Positions 33,903 to 45,644 of a DNA stretch of 64,000 bases are shown piece after piece. Where the stretch lies: NCBI GenBank assembly GCA_027604505.1, contig JADIIX010000001.1, positions 1-64,000 of the forward strand, written 5' to 3'. The DNA comes from Gonapodya sp. JEL0774 (lineage: Eukaryota > Monoblepharomycota > Monoblepharidomycetes > Monoblepharidales > Gonapodyaceae). A program made the translations under genes and the position numbers. The notes beneath the pieces were generated by a model. It ran no database searches, was not told where the DNA came from, and saw nothing but the letters and a program-made list of their open reading frames with translations. The stretch's first letter is position 1. Every line of letters starts with the position of its first letter.

Positions 33903-35616
33903 ATGACTGAACCCACCTTGATGGACGAGGAACGGTATGGAATAACGTCTGTTGTGGAGGAGAATGGCGCCAAGACGTACAAATGTCTTGAATGTGGGAA
34001 AAAGCTTTTGAGGTACGGGATTTCGTACTTCCAAATCAATGAGATTATTGGCATTCAACTTCCTGTACTGCAGCAAGCGTGCATCGAACTGGAGGGATCA
34101 CATCAAAACTCACGACAAAGCTCGGGAGCGACTGAAGTGCCCGTTTTGCCCCTCCCAGTTTCTTAGGATGGGGTACTGTTTAAATGCCGTCTTCGTTGAT
34201 CACGCCGGACAACACATTGACTGACTCCAACATAGTGATTACCGTCGACATTACAATCTGCATATGGGGAAAAGTGAACTGGAGTGCAATGTTTGCAGAA
34301 AGCTTTTTTCGAGGCGAGTCATAGTGGACCCAATGATGTTTGCAACTTGTGGTTCGATGTTCACCGATAGAACCATCAAATCCACACCGACAGACCTGAC
34401 CACTTTACTCGACATACAAAACGCGGTTGTGCCAGTATGCGGACTGCACCGTTTGGTATCAATGGCAGTTCCCATATCAGTGGAGCCCACCCACAAATCG
34501 CTTTCCTAACACCGCCATTCAACGCTCAAGACACTCCCGTGGCCGTCGTTTCTCCTATTTTGGCTGCGCAACCTTCCATAGGTGTTCTGTCTCCCATGCT
34601 TGCTGCCCAACACGCAGTACTTTCTCCAATGCTGGTTGCTCAGCATTCGATTTCTACACCTTTTCTCGCAACTCAGCATCCTGGCATATCACCAGTTATC
34701 TTGGCGCAACATGCAATGCTTTCGCCAATGCTGGCGGCGCAAAATGCTATGACGTCGCCCATGCTCCTTCCTCAACAACTCATAACGGGGGTTTCGCCAA
34801 TGATGACCGCGCACGGCGCTTTGATGTCACCCATGCTCCTTCCTCAACAGCCCATGACGGGGGTTTCACCAATGATGTTAGCGCAGGTTTCACCCCAAAA
34901 CGTTTCCCCGATGCTAGGTGCTCATACAGTCGTGAATTCTTCCATTAATCTTGCTGTGGCACAGTAAGTTGTCCCGTTATGCTCATGCGATTTTGAGTCA
35001 ATATGTATGCTTCCTCTGTCACAGGGACAGTAGCAATTCGGGCTTACTCATGGTGCAACAAGATAACCTCATTCCGTCCTCCCTTGATAGTGGTGCTGCG
35101 TTGCCACCTGACACGCACACGGTGACCCCGCCTCAAGCGACACCCATCACAACTCCGATATTCACATCTGAATTCATGTCAACATATGCATCTGTGCCAC
35201 GTCGCATGCCTTTCAACACTTATGGACTTGTCTCGGAAGGCAACTGCATGCAAACACCTCCAATGACGCCAGTCTCTGTGGCCGGAGGAACAGGAGTTGT
35301 ACTCGCACCTATACGGCAGTTCCATGCGCCCTTATCCACGGGAATATTTGCGCCGTCCACGTACTTTGTTCCCGACATGGAGGTCCTCCCTTCGCCTGCT
35401 CTCGACGCCACCAGTCCCACCTTGGTTGCGACACTCCCCCATCAGTTTCTGCCACAACACTTCGTGGGACCGCAGCTCGCGAAACCTGCGACGTCGGGTG
35501 AATCACCCTCTTTTCCATTAGCGATGGGATCGCGGCAGTTTGAAGACATTTGCTTGACTGACCCTGTGGATGTAAATTGGGCGGCTGACACGGAATTGCT
35601 TGAAGGTGATGAATAG
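33903..35616 (+). CDS. C2H2 zinc-finger protein with repetitive SPMLxxQ tail
   Basis: This likely nuclear DNA-binding protein starts at ATG 33903 (MTEPTLMDEERYG). Finger 1 is KCLECGKKLL then an intron then WRDHIKTH. Finger 2 is CPFCPSQFLRMG then an intron (GTACTG...CATAG) then DYRRHYNLH, giving C-x2-C-x12-H-x3-H. Finger 3 is CNVCRKLFSR then PDHFTRHTKRGC, a C-x2-C-x12-H-x4-C variant. It is reached through an intron that begins GC rather than GT (34314-34393). The tail has about ten imperfect copies of SPMLAAQ or SPMLLPQQ (34540-34930), then after a fourth intron a Pro/Thr-rich acidic end (DTELLEGDE), a plausible activation region. Fingers read directly; targets unknown. Confidence 0.8.
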
Positions 35617-35770
35617 TCCAACTACTGTGTTTATGTACATTTTAAGGTTGTAATCTGGATGCAAACAAACGTTTTCCTGATCAGTCATTCTCGGAAGCGG
35701 GCAAAACGGCTGACCTAATCCGACCGAATTCCTTCTCTAAACCCCACTCCGCGCTCCCCCTCATCACCCA

Positions 35771-38050
35771 ATGTCTTTTATCTATCAAAACTACAAGAAC
35801 ACTGCTGCCACAATCGCGAGCGGCAAGGATGCTCCAGTGGACGGCGCGTTCATTATCGCCCGTGCGCTAGCGATGCAGGGAATTGACACAGTTTTCGGGA
35901 TTGTTGGTTTCCCCGTTATGGAGATTGCGGAGGCAATGATTGCAAACGGCATTCGCTACGTTGGAATGCGCAATGGTGGGCAACAGTTTCGGAAGATGCG
36001 AGTTCGGAAGCTATCTGGTACTGACGGCCATTACCATAGAGCAAGCTGCGTCGTACGCCGCTCAAGCCTACGGATACCTGAAAGGAGTTCCTGGTGTTTG
36101 CTTGGTGGTTTCTGGGCCAGGTGTCATTCATGGTGTGTTCTCTGAAACATTGATGCTTCGGGAGTCGCAGCACTCATCTGTTCTTGCCCACCAAGCACTC
36201 GCGGGCCTCTCCAATGCCAAGGAGAACGCATGGCCTCTTATTGTCATTGGGGGTGCTCAAGAAGCACGACAAGAACAAATGGGAGGGTTTCAGGAGTACC
36301 CACAAGTTGAGGCTGCCCGGCAGTATTGCAAGTTCTCAGCTCGACCCCCGAGCTTGGAGCGAATTCCCTTCTTTGTGGAGAAAGCCGTGAGAGCTACTAT
36401 TTACGGCCGACCTGGGGCTGCCTACATTGACATGGTGAGAGCGAACGGGTCGGACGACACTTGCTGGAGCATTAACATTATGATATACACGACGTGCTAG
36501 CCTTCAGACACCATCTTGGATCAGACAGTGAACTCGAAGGTTCAATGGCGTCCCCATCACCCGCCGACGCCTGTATCCCTTGCGGACCCTTCTGCCGTCG
36601 CTGTCGCTGTTCAACTTCTGAAGTCAGCTGCTCGTCCGCTCATTATTGTCGGCAAGGGTGCTGGCTGGGCGCGTGCCGAAAAGGAAACAAAGGATCTCGT
36701 GGAGAGTACCGGCATACCCTTTCTTCCTTCACCCATGGGTAAAGGAGTGGTCGACGACACCCACCCGCAGAATGTTATTCCAGCACGGAGTGATGCGTTG
36801 AAGGGTGCCGATGTGGTAGTGCTTGTGGGAGCGAGGTTCAACTGGATCATGCACTTTGGTCAGTTGCTCGTCACCACTTCGCTTCGTTCTGTGATGATCC
36901 CCAAGTTTCAATCCAAACAGGAACACCTCCGAGATACGCCAAAGACATCAAGGTCATTCAGATTGATATCGAAGCAGAGGAAATGAGTGTGTAATTCTGT
37001 TAACACTTGCGAACTTGATCACCGTCCAACATTCCCACATCACGTCAAAACCTGAAAGGCAACAACGTCCCTGCCGCTGCAGCACTGCTAGGTCACCTCC
37101 CCTTGGTTCTCGAACAACTCACTGCTGCTGCCAAGCAGGCCGGTGTTCGCCACAAATCGGACTCCCCGTGGTGGCAGCAGCTTCGGGCGAAATCTGCCAA
37201 GAATATTCAAGTTAGTGAACAACTCATGGCGGACGAGACACTGCCGATGAGCTATTACAGAGTATTCAAGGAGATCAAGAAGAACATGCCTGCGAACGCA
37301 TTCTTCGTGAGCGAGGGGAGCAACACAATGGTTTGTGATCTGTTCTCCCTTGAATCAGAGGCGATCATGGTTTAAAACCACATATTTTTTTCTTCAGGAT
37401 ATCGCCCGAACGATTTTCGATCAAACTGCCCCTCGAACCCGTCTCGATGCTGGAACTTTTGGAACCATGGGTGTGGGGAGCGGTTACGCAATCGCAGCCG
37501 CATTGGCGCGTCCCGACTTACGCACTGTGATTGTACAGGGTGACAGTGCGTTTGGATTCAGTGGAATGGAGATCGAGACGATTGCACGATTGAGGTTGCC
37601 GATTGTTTGGGTGATCATGTGAGTAACGGTCTGTTCGCGAACAACGTGCCATGTGCTTTCATTAATGATGGGTTGGTTTTTCTTGCAGCAACAATAACGG
37701 TATTGGATTTGGAGTAGACAGTAAGAATTTTGACCAGCTATCCGACAAAAAGATCCTGCCTTCGCACGCTTTGGCACCGGAGGTGAATTATGAGAAGGTA
37801 GGATTCGAAGTGACAAAATCACTGCCTTTAGCCGATTCAATGATTCTTCCGCACTCTCTAGTTTGCCGAAGCGGTGGGAGGCACTGGATACTTATGCCGC
37901 ACTCCCGCTGAGGTCACGAAAGCGATGCAAGCCGCTCTTAAATCAGACAAAGTGTCCATTATCAATGTGCTCATCAACACAACCGGCCAGAGGAAAGCGC
38001 AGAGTTTCAATTGGCTTGAACGAAAGGCGCCAGACACGCCAAAATTGTGA
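35771..38050 (+). CDS. HACL1: 2-hydroxyacyl-CoA lyase (thiamine-diphosphate enzyme), probably peroxisomal
   Basis: This enzyme cleaves 2-hydroxyacyl-CoA to formyl-CoA and an aldehyde one carbon shorter, in peroxisomal alpha-oxidation. The N-terminal domain shows [20 protein letters not shown] and, across intron 1, [16 protein letters not shown] with the cofactor-activating Glu. [19 protein letters not shown] follows. The middle domain has [16 protein letters not shown]. The C-terminal domain has [20 protein letters not shown] and the thiamine-diphosphate motif [11 protein letters not shown]...INNNGI. The gene has about eight introns, including one GTCAGT donor that joins MHFG to TPPRYAKDI. 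Length (about 570 aa) is normal. It ends PKL, a non-canonical variant of the SKL peroxisomal signal. Oxalyl-CoA decarboxylase is the closest alternative, but the C-terminal motif block favours HACL1. Confidence 0.92.
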
Positions 38051-39174
38051 GGAAGTGTACCGTAGTGACCACACAAAATATCAGTGGGTCAAAGAAATAT
38101 GTCGTGGCAAATTTCCATTTGTCTGTTCGTCGGGTGTCTGCTCGCTTGTGATCGCCCGCTTTTGAGAAGGGCATGTGGTCACAGTTGCACAAGTCCGCTG
38201 TGAGAATTCGTGCTCACAAAACTGGACATAATACGTTCCACGACGCTCAGCTTAAGCTCTTCTTTTGGACATCAGTTCTGCTCCATCTCCGCACCAATAT
38301 TCCTTTGGCGAATATCATTCATCTTCATTCCAAGCGTATTGCTCTTCTTACTTCTCCGCTCTTGCTACCTTTACCTTGCCTCAAACTTGTCGTGGAGGCT
38401 GAAAGTAATAGAGGCAAAGTTTCAATGAAGTAATATCTGTGACGCAAGTTCAATGGACACATCAAAGAGTAGGATCGCAATCACTTCTCATTTGGTGATT
38501 AACTCTGAATGTGACGTTTTCAAGAAACAACATTGGGTAGAGCAAAGAAGAACCCGCCTGTTCGGGAAAAATCCCCCAACTGAGGCCATCGCAGCCACCA
38601 AAGACCTTCCATATACGGTGTGTTTGGCGTTTTGGCGTTTTACAGGGGCTCCCTGCTGTCAGTCGCCGATGTCTTCCGTCATTGCTAGGCGATTGCATTA
38701 ATTCAAAGTTAAGGGTACTTGCTGTATGTCACAAATACACAAGCACTTGTAGATTAATGCCAGACTTTCAGTGAGATCTTTACAAAGCTCTTTAGCGACT
38801 GCTTCTGGATCCTCTCCCTTCGTGTAATTAGTGCAGACACACTAAAATAAGATCTCAAGTACACGAGAAGAAGCTAAGAAGACACTATGGTACTATAAGA
38901 TCACGCTTTGCTGAAGACGTCCACAGATGATGAATGGCGCTCAGTGATTTGAAGACTTTGTCGGGGAACACGTGGACCTGACGTGACTAGGAAGGACGGT
39001 GATAAAAAGAGGATCTGCGAGCGGAATGAGACTTCGCAGATGCTCACGAACGATATCCTCTTATTTACATGAGTTTGTCGCGCTGCGCGGGCCACCTAAT
39101 TATTTATTTGCAGCGTTCACTAGGTCACAATTCTCTCCGCACACGTTATGTGGTTTGTGTGAACGAAGAAGCGA
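38051..39174. other. intergenic spacer of 1.1 kb
   Basis: I see no defensible gene. Frames on both strands are under 90 codons and lack features. The sequence is relatively AT-rich, as expected for a 3' flank followed by a promoter region. Confidence 0.4.
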
Positions 39175-42100
39175 ATGCCACCACGCGGACGGAAACCCAA
39201 TCATGGAAGGCGAAGGAATGCAGCATCAAAGGGCCGTCCCTGGACTGAAGTTAATGGTGGAGAAAGCGCAAGTCACGATGCCAACGGAGATAATGGTTCT
39301 CAAAAAGACACGTCCCCACATGAATCCATAACTGTGTCTGGTTCCGAATCTGGCATCGAATGCAGTAGTACTATACCGAGTAGCTATCGCTCCCACCAAT
39401 CAGGTCTGGAGCATTCCGAAGACAGACCAGAGCACATACCTTCAAAAGTCCAACTTGACCAGAACTTCGATTCATACCACCGTGACCGCATCGTTGACGA
39501 AGAAGAAACCGACGAAAGTGCTGTGGGTGGAGATGCCTTCGCAGAGCCGCCGGTATCTTCTCTCAGAGAAGAATCCATGAACTCACCACATTTGATCTCC
39601 AATGGACCCCGGGGTTTCATGGATGAAGATGACAACCGCATTGATGAAGATGAAAATCTCACCGATGATGACGTCCCGCCTGCTGGAGATGGAAGTCAAG
39701 GATTATCACCAGTGATCAGAGACACGGTTGGATTCTTTGTCCACCAAGCTGAATCCCCGCGCGTGAGTAGAATGAAAAGACTGAGCAAACCGGAATCTGC
39801 CGGACATGTTTTGACATGTCTGTTGGATATAGACCGGAAATCACCTCCTTCCCTCTACCACGACTGATGGCCATCCAGTTGCACCGGCATTCACAAATCG
39901 CCCCACTGACCCAGCCATGGCGATTTTGGGCCGCATACTTGCCCAAACGTCACGTAAAAGAAACTTGCCGAAGTCGCCGGATGCAACCTCCTCCTCCATC
40001 ACGTTTGGACGATGGGATGTGCGCAGGCATTCACGTGGGCTGGAGAGGCTGTTGAGCAATGGCGGAAACGACGATATCTCATTATCGAAGTCTGACTTGA
40101 CATCAACGGAGGATCGTCTGGATATCGAAGGAGTCGATAATGGCGAAACGATACCCGTCTCCGACAAAACCAAAATGGTGGTCTCCACATCATCCGGGTC
40201 TCCAAACACTTCGTCACTGCAACCTGCTTTAGATCCGACGCTCAGTCCATGTCGAGGAGAAAGCCCTGCTAATCAGGAACTTTTTGCTCCTAACAATTCG
40301 CAAGACGGTTTGCGATCGTTCAATTCCCTGTCCACTGCCGAGAGTGATGGGGATCAACACTCATCGGCCCCATCGTTGATATCCTCTCCTCTATGGTCGC
40401 ATCGATCAATCGCGCCCACTGCCGGCCCAGCCCTCCCACACCGGCCGGCAGACTTGATCACATATTTACTTACGTGCTCCACTGGTGACCTTCAGGTCGT
40501 ATTGAAGACATGTGGTCCAGCCATCTTCTATCACCCCCCGATTCCCTCAGACCCACTGGACCGCGCCAGTCCCCAGACAATGCCTTGGACAGCGCTTCTC
40601 GTTCTCGCTGCGGGTGGGAGAGCGGTTCACGCAGCCCGCTTTGCTCGAAGACCCGACGTTAACACAATGGTTGCCGCTGCGCTGGCGAACCCTCGTGTGT
40701 GTGCGGATGCCGCTGCAAGGGCGGGTGTAAGCGCGGTGCTGGCAAGTTGGGCTAGAAAAATGGAAAAGGATACCCGGAGGCAGGTAGCGCGGTGGAAGCG
40801 GGATGCCGAGAGATCGAGAGACGAAGCTAAAAGGGCAAGGGGCGAAAAAGCGAAGGTGTTGGAGGACCGGGAGAAGATGGGAGAAGTTTGGAAGCATGTC
40901 GAGGAGGGTATCGCTGCGTTGAAGGATACGCAGGTGAATATCCAGAGAGAGGTGGAGGCCCGTATGTCAGCGCGGGAGAGGGACGCTCAAATACACCTGC
41001 AAGAGACGCAGACGAAACTTCGAGATGCTGTGACAAGGATTGAGGATGTAATGGGGGAAGGGGCAAGGCGTGTGATCGAGCTGGAGCGATTGTTAGAAGA
41101 AGCACGCGACGATAAGGCGCGCTTGCAAATGGAAGTGGAAACGGCAAGGGCGGATTCCATACAAGCAAATAGCAAAGTTGCCGCTGCTATAGTGAAGACA
41201 GAGTTGCTCAGACAGGATCTGATGGACGCAAGGGCTGAGGCTGGCAGAGCGAGGAAGGCCGGAGAGCAGGATGCAAAAGAAGTGAAACTTAAGATGGAGA
41301 ATTTGCTTAAGCTGGGGGATGCACAAATTTCGATGCTTAGAAAGCAGCGGGATGCAGAAATGGAGAGCGCCGGAGCTGAAGTGAAGAAGCTGGAGCAGTT
41401 GATAAAAGAAATGACAGTTGAGAGCGAGTGCGCTAAAAGAAAACTTGAAGAAAAAGTGAATGAAGTCATCGCCGGAAAGAAGGAGCAAGACCTTCTGCGA
41501 GGTGATCTCGCAAAGATGGAAGAAGACCGAGATCGTTGGGCCGAGCAGGCTCAAACGGTATGGTCCCGATGTGCTCGATGGGAAAACATTGCAGCGGACC
41601 TCTGGAAGAGCAGAACAACCTTTGAGGACAAGTCGATTCAAACACACATAACGGCTGGGGAGTCCGTAAATTCTCAGCACGCTTTGTGGTCATCTTCTTC
41701 AACACTCGATCTCGATGGCACTTCATGCATGTTGTCACAGCTAGAAGAAGCGAGTGAGACTCTTCAACGTCTTTTCGAGGTTTCAGAATGTGACAGGGAA
41801 CTAGTGGATGAACCTACTGGAAACAGATATGGACCAAAAAATGCTGGGCAGGTGGATCCAGAAGACGACTACGCTATCAGAAGTGGTCTTCCTAGGAGCG
41901 CCAGTCAAAGAAATCGCTCAGCGGAGTTCGTTCCGGAGGGCAGCAAACAAATGTATGATGAGGAAGCAGCCGATTATTGTCTTCTCGATGAAATACCAGA
42001 ACCGAGGCTTGAACAGCGCAAGAATGAAAAGAACACTTGTACTACTCGTTACACATTGGCACTACTCGAGCAACAACTTACTGACGCCACATCCCGCTCA

Positions 42101-42868
42101 CAAGAAACGATGAATAAAGCTCACGTCATTCGTGACTTTCTTGACACTCTGATACGGCAACTCACTATCGCAACAGAACGAGCGGCCCTCCTCGATGTTG
42201 AGCTTGCTTGCTCAAACGCTCGTGAATCCAATCTTATTGCCACAATGAAAACCTTTGACAATAATTCTAACCAAGTGGACGGAAGCTCTCTACCGCATTG
42301 CCATAACCCGTTGGACAGTCAGCTTCGTGAGGTGAGCAAAAGCATTGAGCGACTAAATTCCAGCGAGAGCCATATTGAAGAGCTGAGAGGAACGAGGGCA
42401 AGAGATAATATTGCGAAGCTTGTTGATAGAAACACCGAGCAGGGGGGCGAGGGATCAGGGGAGGATCAGGTTTGTCCGAGTTCAGCCACTTCCGACACCG
42501 ACAGCCACAACTTGTTCCCTGAAGTTCAAAATGGAATTCGAAAAGTGGGAACCTTATTTACTTTCGGAATGAGCGCAAAAACTTTGGTGCAAGAACTTGC
42601 GCACAGTTGCTATCCAACCCTTGAACGGGTTGATTCACCGAAGGACGATTCCTTGGTTCTCTGTTCTCGCGAGCCAGAAGACTTCTCGCCGAGTATGGAT
42701 CCATCTGATATGCTTGGGGTGGATAGTAAAGAACGTTTTTGTGGGTCGACTGATAGAGACATTTGGACGGGCAGTTCAATCATCTATTTGGCGATAGGTT
42801 TAGTTTTACTGGTGGTGATGATTGCGTGTCATTCAGGTTGGCTCTCAAATCAACAATTTAAAATTTGA
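39175..42868 (+). CDS. tail-anchored coiled-coil protein
   Basis: This large protein (about 1180 aa) is encoded in two long exons. It starts at ATG 39175 with a basic segment (MPPRGRKPNHGRRR, AT-hook-like) followed by acidic/Ser-rich sequence. An intron somewhere in 39770-39887 (acceptor GGCCATCCAG) links it to the second exon; a GTAGAA donor gives the right phase but is weak. Exon 2 has a short globular stretch (RPADLITYLLTC, ASPQTMPWTALLVLAAGGRA). A charged coiled coil of about 300 residues follows (KRDAERSRDEAKRARGEKAK onward). The last 35 residues hold a single helix (SIIYLAIGLVLLVVMIA) and a short tail (SNQQFKI), so it should be tail-anchored. Golgin-like or nuclear-envelope tether functions are possible; none is shown by sequence. 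Confidence 0.72.
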
Positions 42869-43085
42869 GTTGGTCTTTGAAGGAATCACAGCCCATCGGT
42901 TGGTGGATAGAGTACACCACTAATCCAATTTGCCGGGCAAGCGTGCACCCAACCTCCACCCATCTCGTTTGTTCTCAGCTCCTCAACCTTACAGAACCTC
43001 CTAAACGGAACGTCTCGGACACAAAGAGGAAGGACGTGGAGTGCGACAAGCCGGCACCAATCGGAGGGCTCTGGGGCTCAAGCTG

Positions 43086-45373
43086 ATGTCAATATTTCTC
43101 TCAAGCTGGAATGTTTTGATCTGCTTGTCTATATTTTTATGTCTTGCGATTTTAGCGATGGCGGCCGTGGAAGGGGCAGTAGAAGGTGGGTTGTGGTGGG
43201 AAAAGTTCCAGGAGGCAGAAACTTCCGTCTTGAGTGCAATCCACCTCTCTGTCGACTCGAATGTTACAAAATACGTCACGATTCACTCACTTCGTGATTT
43301 TGGCACCCCATTTTGCTTCTTGAACTCATCCAGATCACGTCGAGAAACCTGGAATTTCTGCTGGGAAGCAATTGAGACTGCCCAAGCATTTTGACTGGGA
43401 GTCGTCCCCTCTGTATGAACGCAGAGTACAACCATGTATAGGGGAGCTCGCGCCGTGTGGAGAATGGTGCATGCCGAGGGGTGGTCAATGTTGCACCGCA
43501 TCTGGAAACTGGTGGTGAGACATCGCAATGAAACATTTCACTGTTCGGGCAAGTTTTGGTATTTGATCAATCGAATAGGTGTCCGCCTGATACGCAGTGC
43601 ACTTCCAATGGGTGCTCTGGGTGTACCTCAACTTGCGAAGGGAGATGTGAAACGTAAGGACGGATCGTGTACCTCACCAATGTGAACTGTAGCCTGATCT
43701 AAAGCTATGCTTCACATATGCAGACAATCGGGATTTCTGGTATCATATTTGGATTGTGGTAGAGTGAGCAATCAATCAATCCAATGAGCGACAATGTCAG
43801 AATTCTAATTTCTTTGATGCGTTACTTAGTGTGGTAATCAGTGGTGAGGGTCAGATGATGATAGAGCGTACTGGAAGTATCAAACTTTGTGCTTTCTTTT
43901 GCAGCTGGGATCCTCCGAACGGGGCTGGCTACTGCGCCTTGGGTGTCTGCAATTTTGGTGAGTTATGCAGAATATGCGTTCAGCGGAGCTACCGACCCTC
44001 AAACACTGAATGAATCTCTGGGCAGCTTGTGATGACGGTTTTTCTTACAACGGCACGGCTTGCGTGAGGGGTCTGTACTATTCGTCAACAATCACTTGTG
44101 AGTGAGTCCGATAGAACGTCTCAAGCGCGCCTGTGATTTGCATTCCTCCTTCTCATTCTTCAGCTGACTTGGTGACGAAGATTGGCTCTCCTGCCGCGAC
44201 AGCCACATTATCGGTCGGTGTAGGACTTGAATTTAACTCACCTACTGGAGCCGCGAATAACAATACACAGTGAGTTAACCTTGAAACAAGACACTTGAAC
44301 CCACAACGCTCAACGCTGTCTCATATGTACATATTCAGAGATACTTCTTGGTCCAACTCCTTCCCCGTTGCGGCAGTTTCGGGAGGCCTTGCTGGTGCTG
44401 TTGTAATACTTTGCGGAACTCTCCTTTGTGTCTGGTCAATACGTCGCCGCAAAGGAAAAGTAAAAACTCCAGAGTTGGCACTGCTTCCAATTGCTGTCAT
44501 TGATGCTGACCCGCGAAAGTCGGAGATTGATTCAAATGATCGGCATTCACTGGTAGATTTATCGGCTTTAGAAGACGCTGATGCTGAGGGAATAGCTGGC
44601 GAAGACTCCAAGTCCGAATCAACGTGAGTGAGCCCCTCGTGGAACTACTAGTATCCTGTCGTCTGGGTTCCTGCGTCGGTTCTGGTTGTGATGCCCGCAA
44701 ATGTCTAACCAGAGCCTTTGCCTAAAGCAACGCGCGAACCTTGTCTTCCTCTGCGACATTTGTATACACTGCAACCAAGCACAATCGAGATAACAGTGCA
44801 CCACAATCAGATCTGGTGAGCCGGACAGCAAGCCAGTCAAGTACCGGGACATCTCTTCCTTCATGGGGTAGAATGTTGGGAGAGGCTGGCCGGTCTTCCT
44901 CAATCGCTCTGAGCAGTGTCACTGTAGGGAGATTGTCGAGGGACACGACGCGCAGAGAGGGTGTCTTCAGAGCGTTGTCGTCGAAGACCACCAATACGAC
45001 GACCACAACTGTGACCACTGCGAGAGTTTCTATTGACAGCGGAGTGAGTACTTGCTAGTAGCGGTGATCCAAGTTACGCAGCATAGTGACTGAAATAGTT
45101 TCGCCCTGTCATACTTGTTGCCGAAAAGGTGCATGTAAGTATCAAAGAGCTCCAGGTCTCTCAATCCAATCTCACCGAGTCCGCTCTGATATGTTCCATT
45201 CGCCGCTTTTCGCATCAGTGGCTGTACAGCCGGATAGCTAACCCAAAAATGAAATCGGAAAAACAATTTGTTGAGTACTCGGGACCACCTCTCATTGCGA
45301 TCGCCAAGGTAGGGATTATATCCAGCACTGCGGTGTTTAAACTCACTTAAAGATTCCTGTTGGACTAGCATGA
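43086..45373 (+). CDS. cysteine-rich type I membrane protein
   Basis: This is a surface protein of unknown role. The signal peptide (VLICLSIFLCLAILAMAAVE) is followed by an intron (GTGGGT...CATCCAG) leading to HVEKPGISAGKQL. The ectodomain is Cys-dense: CIGELAPCGEWCMPRGGQCC, then CPPDTQCTSNGCSGCTSTCE, then GYCALGVCNF and ACDDGFSYNGTACV. The last recalls an EGF-like ending. These sit on separate small exons joined in phase. A short Thr/Asn-rich stalk precedes the membrane helix (AAVSGGLAGAVVILCGTLLC), which ends with RRRKGK. The cytosolic part is Ser/Thr-rich, then FRPVILVAEKVHWLYSRI and a stop at 45371. It has the same layout as the LRR-TM-SH3 gene at 19-22 kb but no clear SH3. Carbohydrate binding or adhesion is a guess from Cys content only. 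Confidence 0.7.
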
Positions 45374-45644
45374 CTCAAAATCTGCAGATGAAGTGTCAGT
45401 CTCTCCAGGAAATATCATCACAATGAGCACGGTGTATAAAGACGGGTGGGGGGTCGGGACAAGTGGGTGACGTCGGTGCGAAGGTTTTGTGTGGTTAGTG
45501 AATTTGAACCACCTTGGTGTTACGTCTTGGAATCTATGGGTATCCTCGCTGGTGGCACTCTAAGACGTGAGCGCTGATATGATTTTTCGGAATGGATTTG
45601 GGTAACAAACTCAATAATTCAATGATCTTCAGCTTGACACCGGC

